This document shows positions 16,838 through 25,464 of a stretch of DNA of 64,000 nucleotides, in pieces. Source of the DNA: Bog-950 sp964423405 (lineage in GTDB: Bacteria; Bacteroidota; Bacteroidia; Chitinophagales; LD1); the NCBI GenBank assembly GCA_964423405.1, contig CAYREY010000017.1, forward strand, positions 3,390 through 67,389, given 5' to 3'. The position numbers were made by a program, and so were the translations under genes. The notes beneath the pieces were generated by a model. The model made no database searches. It was not told the DNA's origin and saw only the letters and a list, made by a program, of their open reading frames with translations. Each line of letters begins with the position of its first letter. The stretch's first letter is position 1.

Positions 16838-19800
16838 TTGTTGCTGCTCAGAAAAATATGGCCCCTGATGCTATTGGTTTTTAGCGTACCGCTGAAAGCC
16901 GAAAATATTACGCAGGCAGATAGTACTATTAATCTGTTTGAATCGGAAAGGAGCATACTGCTACAGCGCGTAAGTTTTGAAAAAAACCGTATAGCCAACG
17001 ATTACCGCAGTGCCGATAGCCGGCTGTTTAACCTGGTAGATAGCGTTAGCAATTATATACTGCAACTGGATATACCGGCTAACGAACGCAACCAGTACCT
17101 AAACAGGCTGCAACTGTTTCTTACCAATATTAACCGTTATTATTCCGATAGTTATCTTAAGTCGGGTACATACCTGGCGGTACTTAGCTACTACCCGGTA
17201 ATGATAGACTGGGACCAGAAAGATGAACTACTGCGCAACATTAAGCGGTATTCAGCTTTTTCTATAAAAGCAGCACGGCTTATACCCAGCGATACGATTG
17301 CCGAAGATTTTTTGACCGATTACCTGACCGACCATCCGGATGATATTTTTCGCTATACCGAAGAGTTTGACGACCGCAACTTTGCTTTACGGTTGCTGGA
17401 AAAAGCGGTAAAGCTGGCGCCCGAATCGGCAAAGCGCTACTACAGCAACAGCGGGCCGGTTAGTACTATACTACGCCGCAGCCGCGACCCTTTTGTACGT
17501 AAATCGTTTGAGATATATAGCAGATTTGGCCAACGCTCGCATGCATTTTTACTGCTGGATAATATTGTGTATGGCAATATGCCGCTGGAGGTAGCCGATT
17601 CGATAAGCAACAATGCCGACCAGTTGTTTAAGTTGCTGGTGCAGCTATCCATGAAATATGAAAGCAATGTAACGTACTCTATCTACCGTTATCTGAACAC
17701 CTACAGTGTAGATGCTATGCGTAAGGTAAATCAGGAATCGCTTAACGCATCATACACGTTTGAATCGTTTAAGAAACGTACCCCCGAGGAGATGTTTGTG
17801 TTGCTTAGTTACGGCTATAAAGAAACTACTGCTAAAACCTTTCAGCTGTTGCTGGAAATGCTTAAGAAACGCTCTACCGAAATACCTATCAGCAGTGTGA
17901 TGATAGCATCGCTGGATAAGCAAAAACTAAAGGAGCTGATAATACACTGCGATAAAAACCAGATGCTGGATAAGATACTGGGCCTGGTAGATGACGAGAA
18001 GAAAGATTACCTGCTGGCGCTATCATCGCTGGAAGAGAAGGAAGATTTGTTTCCGCCACTCCGTCCGTTTACCAAAGACAATCCGTTAACCAACAACGAG
18101 CCGGTTGACCGGGTAATGAACGAGATAAATAAAACCCAGCCAGCCCGTACAATTGTGCCCGATGTGGCTGAGGAGGAGAAGCCGATAGAAAGACCGGAAA
18201 AGATGAAAGAGTGGGTAGAACCCAAGAAGATAGCAGCCGTAAGTGGTGCTAATCCGGTAGAGCCGGTAGAGGCGGTGCCATCGGAAGAGAATGCAGATGC
18301 TGTACCGGTGCCTGCACCCGAGCCTGAGCCTGTACCAGAACCGGTGAAGATACAACTGGATGAACGTACCCGTACCTTACTGGGCCTTAAGAAAAATATA
18401 CTAAATACACTGAGCAACTTTCCGCAGTTTATAGAGAAAGACTACAGCGAAGAGATATTAAACTACGCCGCACAAAAAGAACCGGATGAACTATTGAAAA
18501 AGATAGATGCATACAAGCATAAACGGTTTAGCCTTAAAGTACTTGAGCAGTGTGCTATAAACGCTCCGCTATCTATTAAGCGGTACCTGTACAACCCTAA
18601 CCATCCGGTAAACTTTATATTACAGTATAGCAAAAACCCGGTAGTTAAAAAAATACTGGAAATAAACCCCGACCTGGGCTACCACAGCAAGCCATTGCTG
18701 TTGCTGGATGATATAGTAAAGCGCGGACTTACCACCACCGATGCGATTGCTGTAAGTACCGATGCCAACAAGCTGTTTAGCGCCATGACGCGTATTATAT
18801 CGCAGCAGGACTATATAGGCGGGTATAGCATTAACCGCGAGATGCGCGATTACAGCCTGCGCTTTATACGCGAGATAAACGATAAGATAGCGACCGGTGC
18901 CACACAGCCGTTCTATTCGGTAGAAGGGTTTGGTAGTACAGAGCTTTACTTTTTGATGCTGTATGGGCGCGATGAGGTATTTACCTCTACATTTAATGGA
19001 TTGTTTGAGCGGTTTATGAAAAAGCTACCGGCGCAGGATGGCGAAGCGTTTATGCGTTCGGTTAACAATAACCAGTTCCGCGATTTTATTTCGCTATGTT
19101 CTAACTTTGGTACTATTAAAGAGTTCATGTCGACGTTTACCGCAGAAGGTAAGGCCGAACTATTTACCGCATATACCGCTGGCCTGGAGAAACAATATGA
19201 TAACCTGTCGGGTATTATATTAATTGCAGAATCGGCATCTAACATAAACGATAATCAGTTGCTTACGCTTTTGCAATCAAACATAAAAAGAGAGTATGGG
19301 CGTGTAATGCGCGATAGCAACCAGGTGGGCATCTCTATCTATGGAGTACTGTCGAGTATGATTGCCGGTAATGCACAAACAGAAACCAACTGGTATAAAA
19401 CGGTATCCAAACAGTTCAGAATAGCACCGGTAGCTTCACTGGCATCTACAGCGCTGTTTAGCAACAACGGCCGCTGCGTAGAGCAAATGTATTTTTACAA
19501 CGATGATGACGGGCGCAGTTCTTACATTAACTTTATTAATACCTATAAGAACCAAAGCAACTGGGTAGTAGATGACCGTAACAGCTACGTGCGTATATAC
19601 TCGCAGCAGGGTAAAACCGTAGAGATATTTGCCAATAAACCAGAGTATGAAGAAAACGGTATAAGTGCTATAGAGGCTTACTTTAAAGAGAATAATTATA
19701 TACCTACTGTAATAGTGCACCGCGGGCATAGTTTCCATACCGAGTCTACACTTGAAAAGGTGCAGGCCTCGGCGCGGTTGATATTTGTAGGGTCGTGTGG

Positions 19801-20071
19801 TGGTTTTTACAAACTGCCTATAGCATTGGAGAATGCGCCGGAGGCACATATTATATCTACCAAGCAGATTGGTACAAAAACTGTTAATGATGTAATGATA
19901 TACTCGCTTAACGAGAACATACGGAACGGCAAAGACATAGTGTGGAACGACTTTTGGGGTAAAATGCGGGATAAGTTAAGCAGTAACCAGTACTTTGGCG
20001 ATTATATACCGCCTAATAAAAACCTTGGAGCCATATTTATACGTGCGTACTATAAAATATTAGGAGTGTAA
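16838..20071 (+). CDS. exported two-unit helical protein with C-terminal His/Cys (clan CD-like) domain
   Basis: A 1077-residue protein with no family I can name. A TTG at 16838 (or 16841) gives a signal peptide MLLLRKIWPLMLLVFSVPLKA; AGGAA lies 7 bases upstream, although a -7-like TAACTTTG overlaps this start. The protein is an internal duplication. An alpha-helical unit (about residues 160-400) is repeated at about 545-800, joined by a Pro/Glu/Val-rich linker (about 436-503). The C-terminal domain has HRGHS (His961-His964) after a beta-strand and GSCGG with Cys987 after a second hydrophobic strand. This is the order seen in clan CD cysteine peptidases such as gingipains and caspases. No T9SS sorting domain is visible. 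The next gene overlaps it by one base and is a paralogue. Confidence 0.8.
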   Translation: MLLLRKIWPLMLLVFSVPLKAENITQADSTINLFESERSILLQRVSFEKNRIANDYRSADSRLFNLVDSVSNYILQLDIPANERNQYLNRLQLFLTNINRYYSDSYLKSGTYLAVLSYYPVMIDWDQKDELLRNIKRYSAFSIKAARLIPSDTIAEDFLTDYLTDHPDDIFRYTEEFDDRNFALRLLEKAVKLAPESAKRYYSNSGPVSTILRRSRDPFVRKSFEIYSRFGQRSHAFLLLDNIVYGNMPLEVADSISNNADQLFKLLVQLSMKYESNVTYSIYRYLNTYSVDAMRKVNQESLNASYTFESFKKRTPEEMFVLLSYGYKETTAKTFQLLLEMLKKRSTEIPISSVMIASLDKQKLKELIIHCDKNQMLDKILGLVDDEKKDYLLALSSLEEKEDLFPPLRPFTKDNPLTNNEPVDRVMNEINKTQPARTIVPDVAEEEKPIERPEKMKEWVEPKKIAAVSGANPVEPVEAVPSEENADAVPVPAPEPEPVPEPVKIQLDERTRTLLGLKKNILNTLSNFPQFIEKDYSEEILNYAAQKEPDELLKKIDAYKHKRFSLKVLEQCAINAPLSIKRYLYNPNHPVNFILQYSKNPVVKKILEINPDLGYHSKPLLLLDDIVKRGLTTTDAIAVSTDANKLFSAMTRIISQQDYIGGYSINREMRDYSLRFIREINDKIATGATQPFYSVEGFGSTELYFLMLYGRDEVFTSTFNGLFERFMKKLPAQDGEAFMRSVNNNQFRDFISLCSNFGTIKEFMSTFTAEGKAELFTAYTAGLEKQYDNLSGIILIAESASNINDNQLLTLLQSNIKREYGRVMRDSNQVGISIYGVLSSMIAGNAQTETNWYKTVSKQFRIAPVASLASTALFSNNGRCVEQMYFYNDDDGRSSYINFINTYKNQSNWVVDDRNSYVRIYSQQGKTVEIFANKPEYEENGISAIEAYFKENNYIPTVIVHRGHSFHTESTLEKVQASARLIFVGSCGGFYKLPIALENAPEAHIISTKQIGTKTVNDVMIYSLNENIRNGKDIVWNDFWGKMRDKLSSNQYFGDYIPPNKNLGAIFIRAYYKILGV

Positions 20072-22221
20072 TGATGAATAACCCACGATATTGTTTTTCT
20101 ATCACTTATGTAACGTTGCGGCGGTACCTGGCAATGCTATTGCTGTTGCTGATGTGCGGTAGCGGTATGGCTGCAGTAAAAGACTCTACAGTAAGTAACA
20201 TAAAACGCCCTGATTATTACATTGATGATTTTCAGGATAAGATAGACCTGTTTGATAATAAGAAAGATGGCCGTGTAGATATGGGCGACCCGGCACTTAC
20301 GGTGTACGCTAACAAGGTTTATTTTAAAATGATAGACTCTATACAGCGGTTGATAGATAACTCTGCCCTGGATGAAACAAAACGCCGGCCCATACGCGAA
20401 ACGGTTTACCTGCAAATGAGGCGGGTAAATGGCCGCACTATTTACAACGTAAGGCGGTTTGATGCCATTTTCCGTTTTATAACCGGTGAGCTGAATGCTA
20501 TGAAAAACGGTAAACTGTATAACTACCTTACCGGTAACATTACCATGTCGTTCAATACGCTGGGTGTATTTAAAAATGAAAGTTGCGCCGATTCGTTTTT
20601 ACTATTTGCTGCACACTACCGGCCCGATATGGTGTTGAGCAGCTACGAGTTGTATGCATCTAAGAGTTACTCGTTGCGGGTGCTGGAAGAGGCTGTAAAA
20701 ACCGACCCGGTGAGGGCCAAACGATATTTTAACCCTAATGATGCTATTAATAAAGCGTTGCTTGCCAGCACCGATACGGCCATTAAAGTAATACTGCGTA
20801 TTAAAGATAAGTACAGCCGCCGGTCTAATTCGTTTACGCTGATAGATGATATTGTAAACGGGCGTACCACACTAGAGAAAGCAGATGCCATTGGTAAAGA
20901 CCCGCAAAAATACCTGCGGGCTATGTTAAATATACGTGCGCGTAGTAACCCACTGGCCGAACGTTCGCTGGAAGATGAGTTACAGATATATGCCCTTAAG
21001 TTTGTGCGGGTAGTAAACGACCTGCATAACGAAAAAGATGAAGTGCGTTTTGCATCGGTAGAAAATTTTAGTGCACAGGAAATGTACACGCTGATGGTGT
21101 ACAGTGAGGAAGAGATATTTACATCTACCTTCAATGGCCTGTTTAACCGTATGATGGTGAAGATGGGTGACCAGAGCGGATTTGATTTTTTGAAAAGCCT
21201 GGGCGATAATAAGTTTCGTACGTTTATTAAAATGTGCGCAGGCTTTGGCAAGCTGGGCGATTTTTTAAGTACCATGAGCCCGCTGCACCAGCAAATGCTG
21301 ATGGTAAAGTTTGCCACCGGCCTGGAAAAATATAAAGACCTTTCGCAGGCGGTAGAAGTAGCCGATGCCTTTGGTAGTATTACCGACTCGCTGGTATTGC
21401 GCATACTACGCGGCACTATTAAATATGAGTATGTGCGGCTAAATGCAAAGCATGATTACAAAGGCATGGCTTTATATGGTTTGTTCTCTAATTTGTTTGT
21501 AGAGCGCAGTGTAAACAGCAACGATTGGTTCTCATCGGTAAGTAAGCAGTATGAGTTGCCGGCCTTTGATAGGATTGGTAACGATAAATTATTTGCCCGC
21601 GACAGTGTTAACCGCTGGCTCATTTATTTTTACGATGATGAAGATGGGGAAGCATCGTTTGCTGCCTTTAGAAAAACATTTACCGATTCTAACTGGGCGG
21701 TGATAGATTCGGGAATGTATGTCATTATTAAATCCAAACATGGTTTACCGGTTAATATTTACGCCAATAAGCCTAAAGATGAGTATGAAGGACAAGCTGC
21801 GATGGAAAAAATATTTGCAGCTAATGAGTACGAGCCGAATGTATTGGTACACCGCGGGCATAGCTATTATGCAGCCAAAACCATAGAGAAGATACGCGAC
21901 AATACGCAGATATTTGTGCTGGGTTCGTGTGGTGGGTACCACAGTATATCCTCTATTATCGAAAAATCATCGGAGGCCAGTATTATATCAAGCAAGCAGA
22001 TAGGTACCATGTTTGTAAACAACCCTATGCTGAAACTAATGGCCAATTACATTAACAAGGGCGAAGATGTGGAGTGGCAGCGGCTTTGGAACGACCTGGA
22101 AGGGAATGTGAAAAGCAACCCGAAGGCTTATGAGCGTTTTCTGGATTATATACCGCCACACAAAAACCTGGGCGCCATTTTTATAAAAACCTACAACCGG
22201 ATGATAGAACAGCAAAACTAA
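20071..22221 (+). CDS. exported helical protein with C-terminal His/Cys (clan CD-like) domain, paralogue of the preceding gene
   Basis: A 716-residue paralogue of the preceding protein, carrying one helical unit plus the same C-terminal domain. Its ATG overlaps the upstream stop (TAATG) with AGGAG at 20062-20066, so translation is coupled; a second ATG follows immediately. A hydrophobic leader covers about residues 15-35. The His/Cys motifs recur with identical spacing: HRGHS (His594, His597) and GSCGG (Cys620), 23 residues from the second His to Cys. The following block IISSKQIGT and the closing DYIPPHKNLGAIFIK also match the first protein. Strict conservation of these residues amid divergent surroundings points to an active or ligand site. 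Function unknown. Confidence 0.82.
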   Translation: MMNNPRYCFSITYVTLRRYLAMLLLLLMCGSGMAAVKDSTVSNIKRPDYYIDDFQDKIDLFDNKKDGRVDMGDPALTVYANKVYFKMIDSIQRLIDNSALDETKRRPIRETVYLQMRRVNGRTIYNVRRFDAIFRFITGELNAMKNGKLYNYLTGNITMSFNTLGVFKNESCADSFLLFAAHYRPDMVLSSYELYASKSYSLRVLEEAVKTDPVRAKRYFNPNDAINKALLASTDTAIKVILRIKDKYSRRSNSFTLIDDIVNGRTTLEKADAIGKDPQKYLRAMLNIRARSNPLAERSLEDELQIYALKFVRVVNDLHNEKDEVRFASVENFSAQEMYTLMVYSEEEIFTSTFNGLFNRMMVKMGDQSGFDFLKSLGDNKFRTFIKMCAGFGKLGDFLSTMSPLHQQMLMVKFATGLEKYKDLSQAVEVADAFGSITDSLVLRILRGTIKYEYVRLNAKHDYKGMALYGLFSNLFVERSVNSNDWFSSVSKQYELPAFDRIGNDKLFARDSVNRWLIYFYDDEDGEASFAAFRKTFTDSNWAVIDSGMYVIIKSKHGLPVNIYANKPKDEYEGQAAMEKIFAANEYEPNVLVHRGHSYYAAKTIEKIRDNTQIFVLGSCGGYHSISSIIEKSSEASIISSKQIGTMFVNNPMLKLMANYINKGEDVEWQRLWNDLEGNVKSNPKAYERFLDYIPPHKNLGAIFIKTYNRMIEQQN

Positions 22222-22250
22222 GCTGCCGGGGTGGTGTTATATTTGCAGCT

Positions 22251-22940
22251 ATGGCTAAACTGGTTATTACTAAAGATACATTTACCTTTTTAAAAGCGCT
22301 TGGCAAAAACAACAACCGCGAGTGGTTTGCTTTGCATAAGCCCCGTTACCTGCAGGCGCATGAGAACATGATAGCCTTTGCCCATGCACTGCTGCTGGCT
22401 ATGGAGAAGCACGATAACCTGGAGACTGCTACCGGTAAAGAGAGCCTGCACCGTATATACCGCGACATACGTTTTTCGAAAGATAAAACACCGTACAACA
22501 CGCACTTTGGCGGTGGTTTCCGCAGGGCTACCAAATTGCTGCGCGGCAGTTATTACTACCATATAGAGCCGGGTAACAGTTTTGTGGCCGGAGGCTTTTG
22601 GGGGCCTGATACAGACGACATGAAGCGCATACGCGAAGATATAGATGCCAACAGCGATGAATGGCGAAAGCTGCTTTCGGGAAAGGCTTTGGTAAATAAT
22701 TTTGGCGGACTTACCGGTGCACAGTTAAGTAGTGCACCGAGAGGATATGCTAAAGACCATGCAGCTATTGACCTGCTACGCTACAAGCAGTTTTTGCTGG
22801 TACAGCATTTTAGCGATGAAGAGGTGCTCTCTGCCGGTTTTGTTCAACAGGTAAATGCATCGTTTAAAAACATGCGCCCCTTTTTAAATTATATGAGCGA
22901 GGTGTTGACCACCAATGCCAATGGCGAGCCGCTGTACTGA
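22251..22940 (+). CDS. DUF2461 family protein
   Basis: A 229-residue protein matching DUF2461 (TIGR02453). It has the N-terminal TFTFLKALGKNNNREWF, the signature IYRDIRFSKDKTPYNTHFGG in the middle, and GSYYYHIEPGNSFVAGGFW. The family is widespread but has no assigned function. The gene starts 29 bases after the paralogous pair, and a perfect TATATTTG -7-like element sits just before its ATG (22238-22245), so it may have its own promoter. A terminator follows. Confidence 0.93.
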   Translation: MAKLVITKDTFTFLKALGKNNNREWFALHKPRYLQAHENMIAFAHALLLAMEKHDNLETATGKESLHRIYRDIRFSKDKTPYNTHFGGGFRRATKLLRGSYYYHIEPGNSFVAGGFWGPDTDDMKRIREDIDANSDEWRKLLSGKALVNNFGGLTGAQLSSAPRGYAKDHAAIDLLRYKQFLLVQHFSDEEVLSAGFVQQVNASFKNMRPFLNYMSEVLTTNANGEPLY

Positions 22941-23000
22941 TTAGTTACCACATTATAGCCAACCGGTAAATAGCTGCGTAGTATTCCGTGCCAATAAAAA

Positions 23001-23029
23001 AGCCCTCTGAATTTTCAGAGGGCTTTTTG
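23001..23029. terminator. bidirectional terminator
   Basis: A 10-base-pair perfect stem (agccctctga 23001-23010, tcagagggct 23015-23024) with a 4-base loop is flanked by A on the left and T on the right. It separates the DUF2461 gene from the convergent OmpA gene. Confidence 0.88.
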
Positions 23030-23030
23030 C

Positions 23031-25274
23031 TTATTTATTTGAACCTGCTTTTAAACCAGGGTGTGGTGCAGGTGGGTTGCTGTCGCCGTTTTCGCCATCG
23101 TTAGCATAGCGGAACTCAACCTTGTTTTTCATTTTCTTTTCGTATGGCGTACCATCGGCTGCTTTTTTGCCGCCTTTGTATTTCACTATAAAGCGGTCGC
23201 GCGATATACCGTATTTCTCAACCATGTAATCCACGGCAGCATTGGCGCGGTTCCATGCCAACTGCTCGTTGTATTTCTGGTCGTTCTTCGATTCATCGTA
23301 GCCGGTTACCACCACTTTCATGTCAGGGCACATTTGCATACGCTCTGCTATCTGGTGCAGGTTGCCGTAGTACTGCGGATCGATATAGTATTTATCGGCA
23401 TCGAATATTACACTTGGTAGTTCAATTTTCGAGCAGTCGTAGTTACCACCACCGGCACCACGGCGTCTGCCACCGTTTTTGCCGTTTTTACCACCGTTAG
23501 GGCCATTGGCACCATCCGGCCCATCCTGACCATCTACACCGTTAAAGCTGCCATCGGTTCCATCCAGTGGTTCACCATCGCCAAAGCCGGTTGTATCGCA
23601 GCATGGGTTAGGTGGTATAATAGCCACACCGTTCGAATCGATAGGGAAGCCCGGAGCCGAGAACGGCTCTTTATCCAAACAGTCAATAATACCATCTTTA
23701 TCGCTATCCAGTGCTACACCGTGTGTATCAACCGGGCAATCTTTCTTGGTATCAGGTTCTTTATCCAGCGCGTTTATTACACCGTCGCCGTCGTCGTCTT
23801 TCAATATTTCATCGGCTACACCTTTAGGGTCCACTTCGCCCAGTTTGCGGTAGGTGTGGTACATAGGGTTTAACCAGTACATTGGCTCGGTACGGTTTTT
23901 ACCTATGTGGAAATTAAGGGTGATAGAGGTATAAGAAACATTGTCGTTACTGCGGGTAAAGCCAGAGTGCTCATCCTGCTGCCAGCGGTAGCCATCCAAC
24001 AGGTCGCTACCGGTAAATATCATACGCTCCTCTATACCAATGCTCATAAACTTGGCAACGTGGAACTGAACACCAATACCAACTGTACCGGCAGGTATAA
24101 ACTGCCAGTTTTTAATACCCGGTGCGTTGTTTTCGCGTTCGGCAGCCGATTCGTATTTGCCATCCAGAATATTATTTAGCCTTTTCAGCGACTCCTTACG
24201 GCGATCTAAACGTTCGTTAACGGGTGTACCTGCGGGGTTGTTGTATTGTGCTTTTACATACAAAGCATGTACGCTCGAAAAATCGTGTACCTGGCCATCG
24301 GCGTTCAGTGCATCCATGTAGGTTGTAAAGAAGAAGGCATCTACACCACCTATTACATAGAAATTACAGATGTTTCTTTCTTTATGAAAACGAACGTTAC
24401 CCAGGTTTAACACAGCGCCAAAGTGAGCCTCGTGCATGTAGGTGCGGTAGTTGTAAAAGAACACCTTGTTCATATTAAGGGTGTCAACTGTTTTGCTGGC
24501 TACCAGGTTGGGGTTATCCCAATAGTTAACGCGGGCATCGTAACCACCATGCAGTGCACGGTTAAAGGCCAGGTTGGCATCTGGCTCCCAGTTACGGCCT
24601 GTCATCATAAAAAAGTTGTAGCCACCGCGTAGCGATATGGTGTAACCCAGAGCTTTGCGGATAGTAAAGCCTGCACCTATGTTTTGTACCAGGCCTTTGA
24701 TGTTAACGTAAGGCTTAACGTCGCCACTTAACAAGGCCACACCAAAATTTACACCTATTTCCCACTGGTCTTTTGGTTTGGCAGGAAAAGCATACTGGCG
24801 GTTAAGAAAAGCCTGTTGTTGTTTGGTTTTCTTTTTGTCTTTTTGGTAAACAGCCGAATCTAAATCGTAACGCGGTTGTAGTGGGGTAGATATTTCTTTA
24901 CGGCGGTAGAAGTTGAAGTTTTTAGAGTCCATGTCTGGCTTCATAAACTGAAGCTGGTTCTGGTTGTCTTTACCTTTAACCTTAGATGTGTCGGTAGAGG
25001 CTGTAGATTTATTGCTATCGCCTTTTACACTTTTGTTTTTAGCGTTGCTTTTATTGTCGTCTTTACCGGCGGCAGATTTTTTATCGTTAGATTTAGCAGT
25101 AGATGATTTGCTATCTGTTTTCTTAGAATCTTTACTGTTGCCAGTGGTGGATTTGCCTGAAGTAGCAGATGTGGTTTTACCCGACTCCTTTTTAGAGTTA
25201 TTGGTTTGGGCATGCGTTGCCAGAGCCGCATTTAAAAATACCAACGCCAGGAGTAGTCTTGTAAATTTTCCCAT
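23031..25274 (-). CDS. OmpA family protein with TSP3 calcium repeats
   Basis: A 747-residue outer-membrane protein. After a signal peptide (start at 25274; 25286 is an alternative) comes a Ser/Lys/Asn/Asp low-complexity region (about 25-110) and then a predicted beta-barrel (about 170-450). Thrombospondin type 3 repeats at about 488-531 carry DxDxDG calcium loops (DDDGDGVINALD, DSDKDGIIDCLD). A short collagen-like Gly-x-y stretch follows, and the C-terminal OmpA domain spans about 614-721 (VVVTGYDESKNDQKYN). The domain order matches large OmpA proteins of Bacteroidota that tie the outer membrane to peptidoglycan. It is transcribed alone; its promoter must lie in the 190 bases before it. Confidence 0.88.
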   Translation of the reverse strand: MGKFTRLLLALVFLNAALATHAQTNNSKKESGKTTSATSGKSTTGNSKDSKKTDSKSSTAKSNDKKSAAGKDDNKSNAKNKSVKGDSNKSTASTDTSKVKGKDNQNQLQFMKPDMDSKNFNFYRRKEISTPLQPRYDLDSAVYQKDKKKTKQQQAFLNRQYAFPAKPKDQWEIGVNFGVALLSGDVKPYVNIKGLVQNIGAGFTIRKALGYTISLRGGYNFFMMTGRNWEPDANLAFNRALHGGYDARVNYWDNPNLVASKTVDTLNMNKVFFYNYRTYMHEAHFGAVLNLGNVRFHKERNICNFYVIGGVDAFFFTTYMDALNADGQVHDFSSVHALYVKAQYNNPAGTPVNERLDRRKESLKRLNNILDGKYESAAERENNAPGIKNWQFIPAGTVGIGVQFHVAKFMSIGIEERMIFTGSDLLDGYRWQQDEHSGFTRSNDNVSYTSITLNFHIGKNRTEPMYWLNPMYHTYRKLGEVDPKGVADEILKDDDGDGVINALDKEPDTKKDCPVDTHGVALDSDKDGIIDCLDKEPFSAPGFPIDSNGVAIIPPNPCCDTTGFGDGEPLDGTDGSFNGVDGQDGPDGANGPNGGKNGKNGGRRRGAGGGNYDCSKIELPSVIFDADKYYIDPQYYGNLHQIAERMQMCPDMKVVVTGYDESKNDQKYNEQLAWNRANAAVDYMVEKYGISRDRFIVKYKGGKKAADGTPYEKKMKNKVEFRYANDGENGDSNPPAPHPGLKAGSNK

Positions 25275-25464
25275 AGTTAAAAACATTAATTTTAACCCAC
25301 CTTTCTTTATACCGACAGCATTATTACCCGGTTACCGTTAGGTTTCGGTACTGCTAGTAGGTCGGCAAAATAAACTATTTTTTGTAAAGTTTAGAAAAAA
25401 GCTAAAATAATGTAGGTGTTCTACTTACAGCAATTTGTATGGTATTCAGCGTTTATTACCTAAT

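Noticed and set aside
20667..21416. 249-residue frame antisense to the second paralogue
   Set aside because: Ser/Arg/Leu-biased shadow composition; the sense gene is supported by paralogy with its neighbour.
16838..22221. Assignment of the paralogous pair to gingipain or caspase families by name
   Set aside because: The motif order fits but overall similarity is not evident and the His-Cys distance is shorter; only a clan-like resemblance is claimed.
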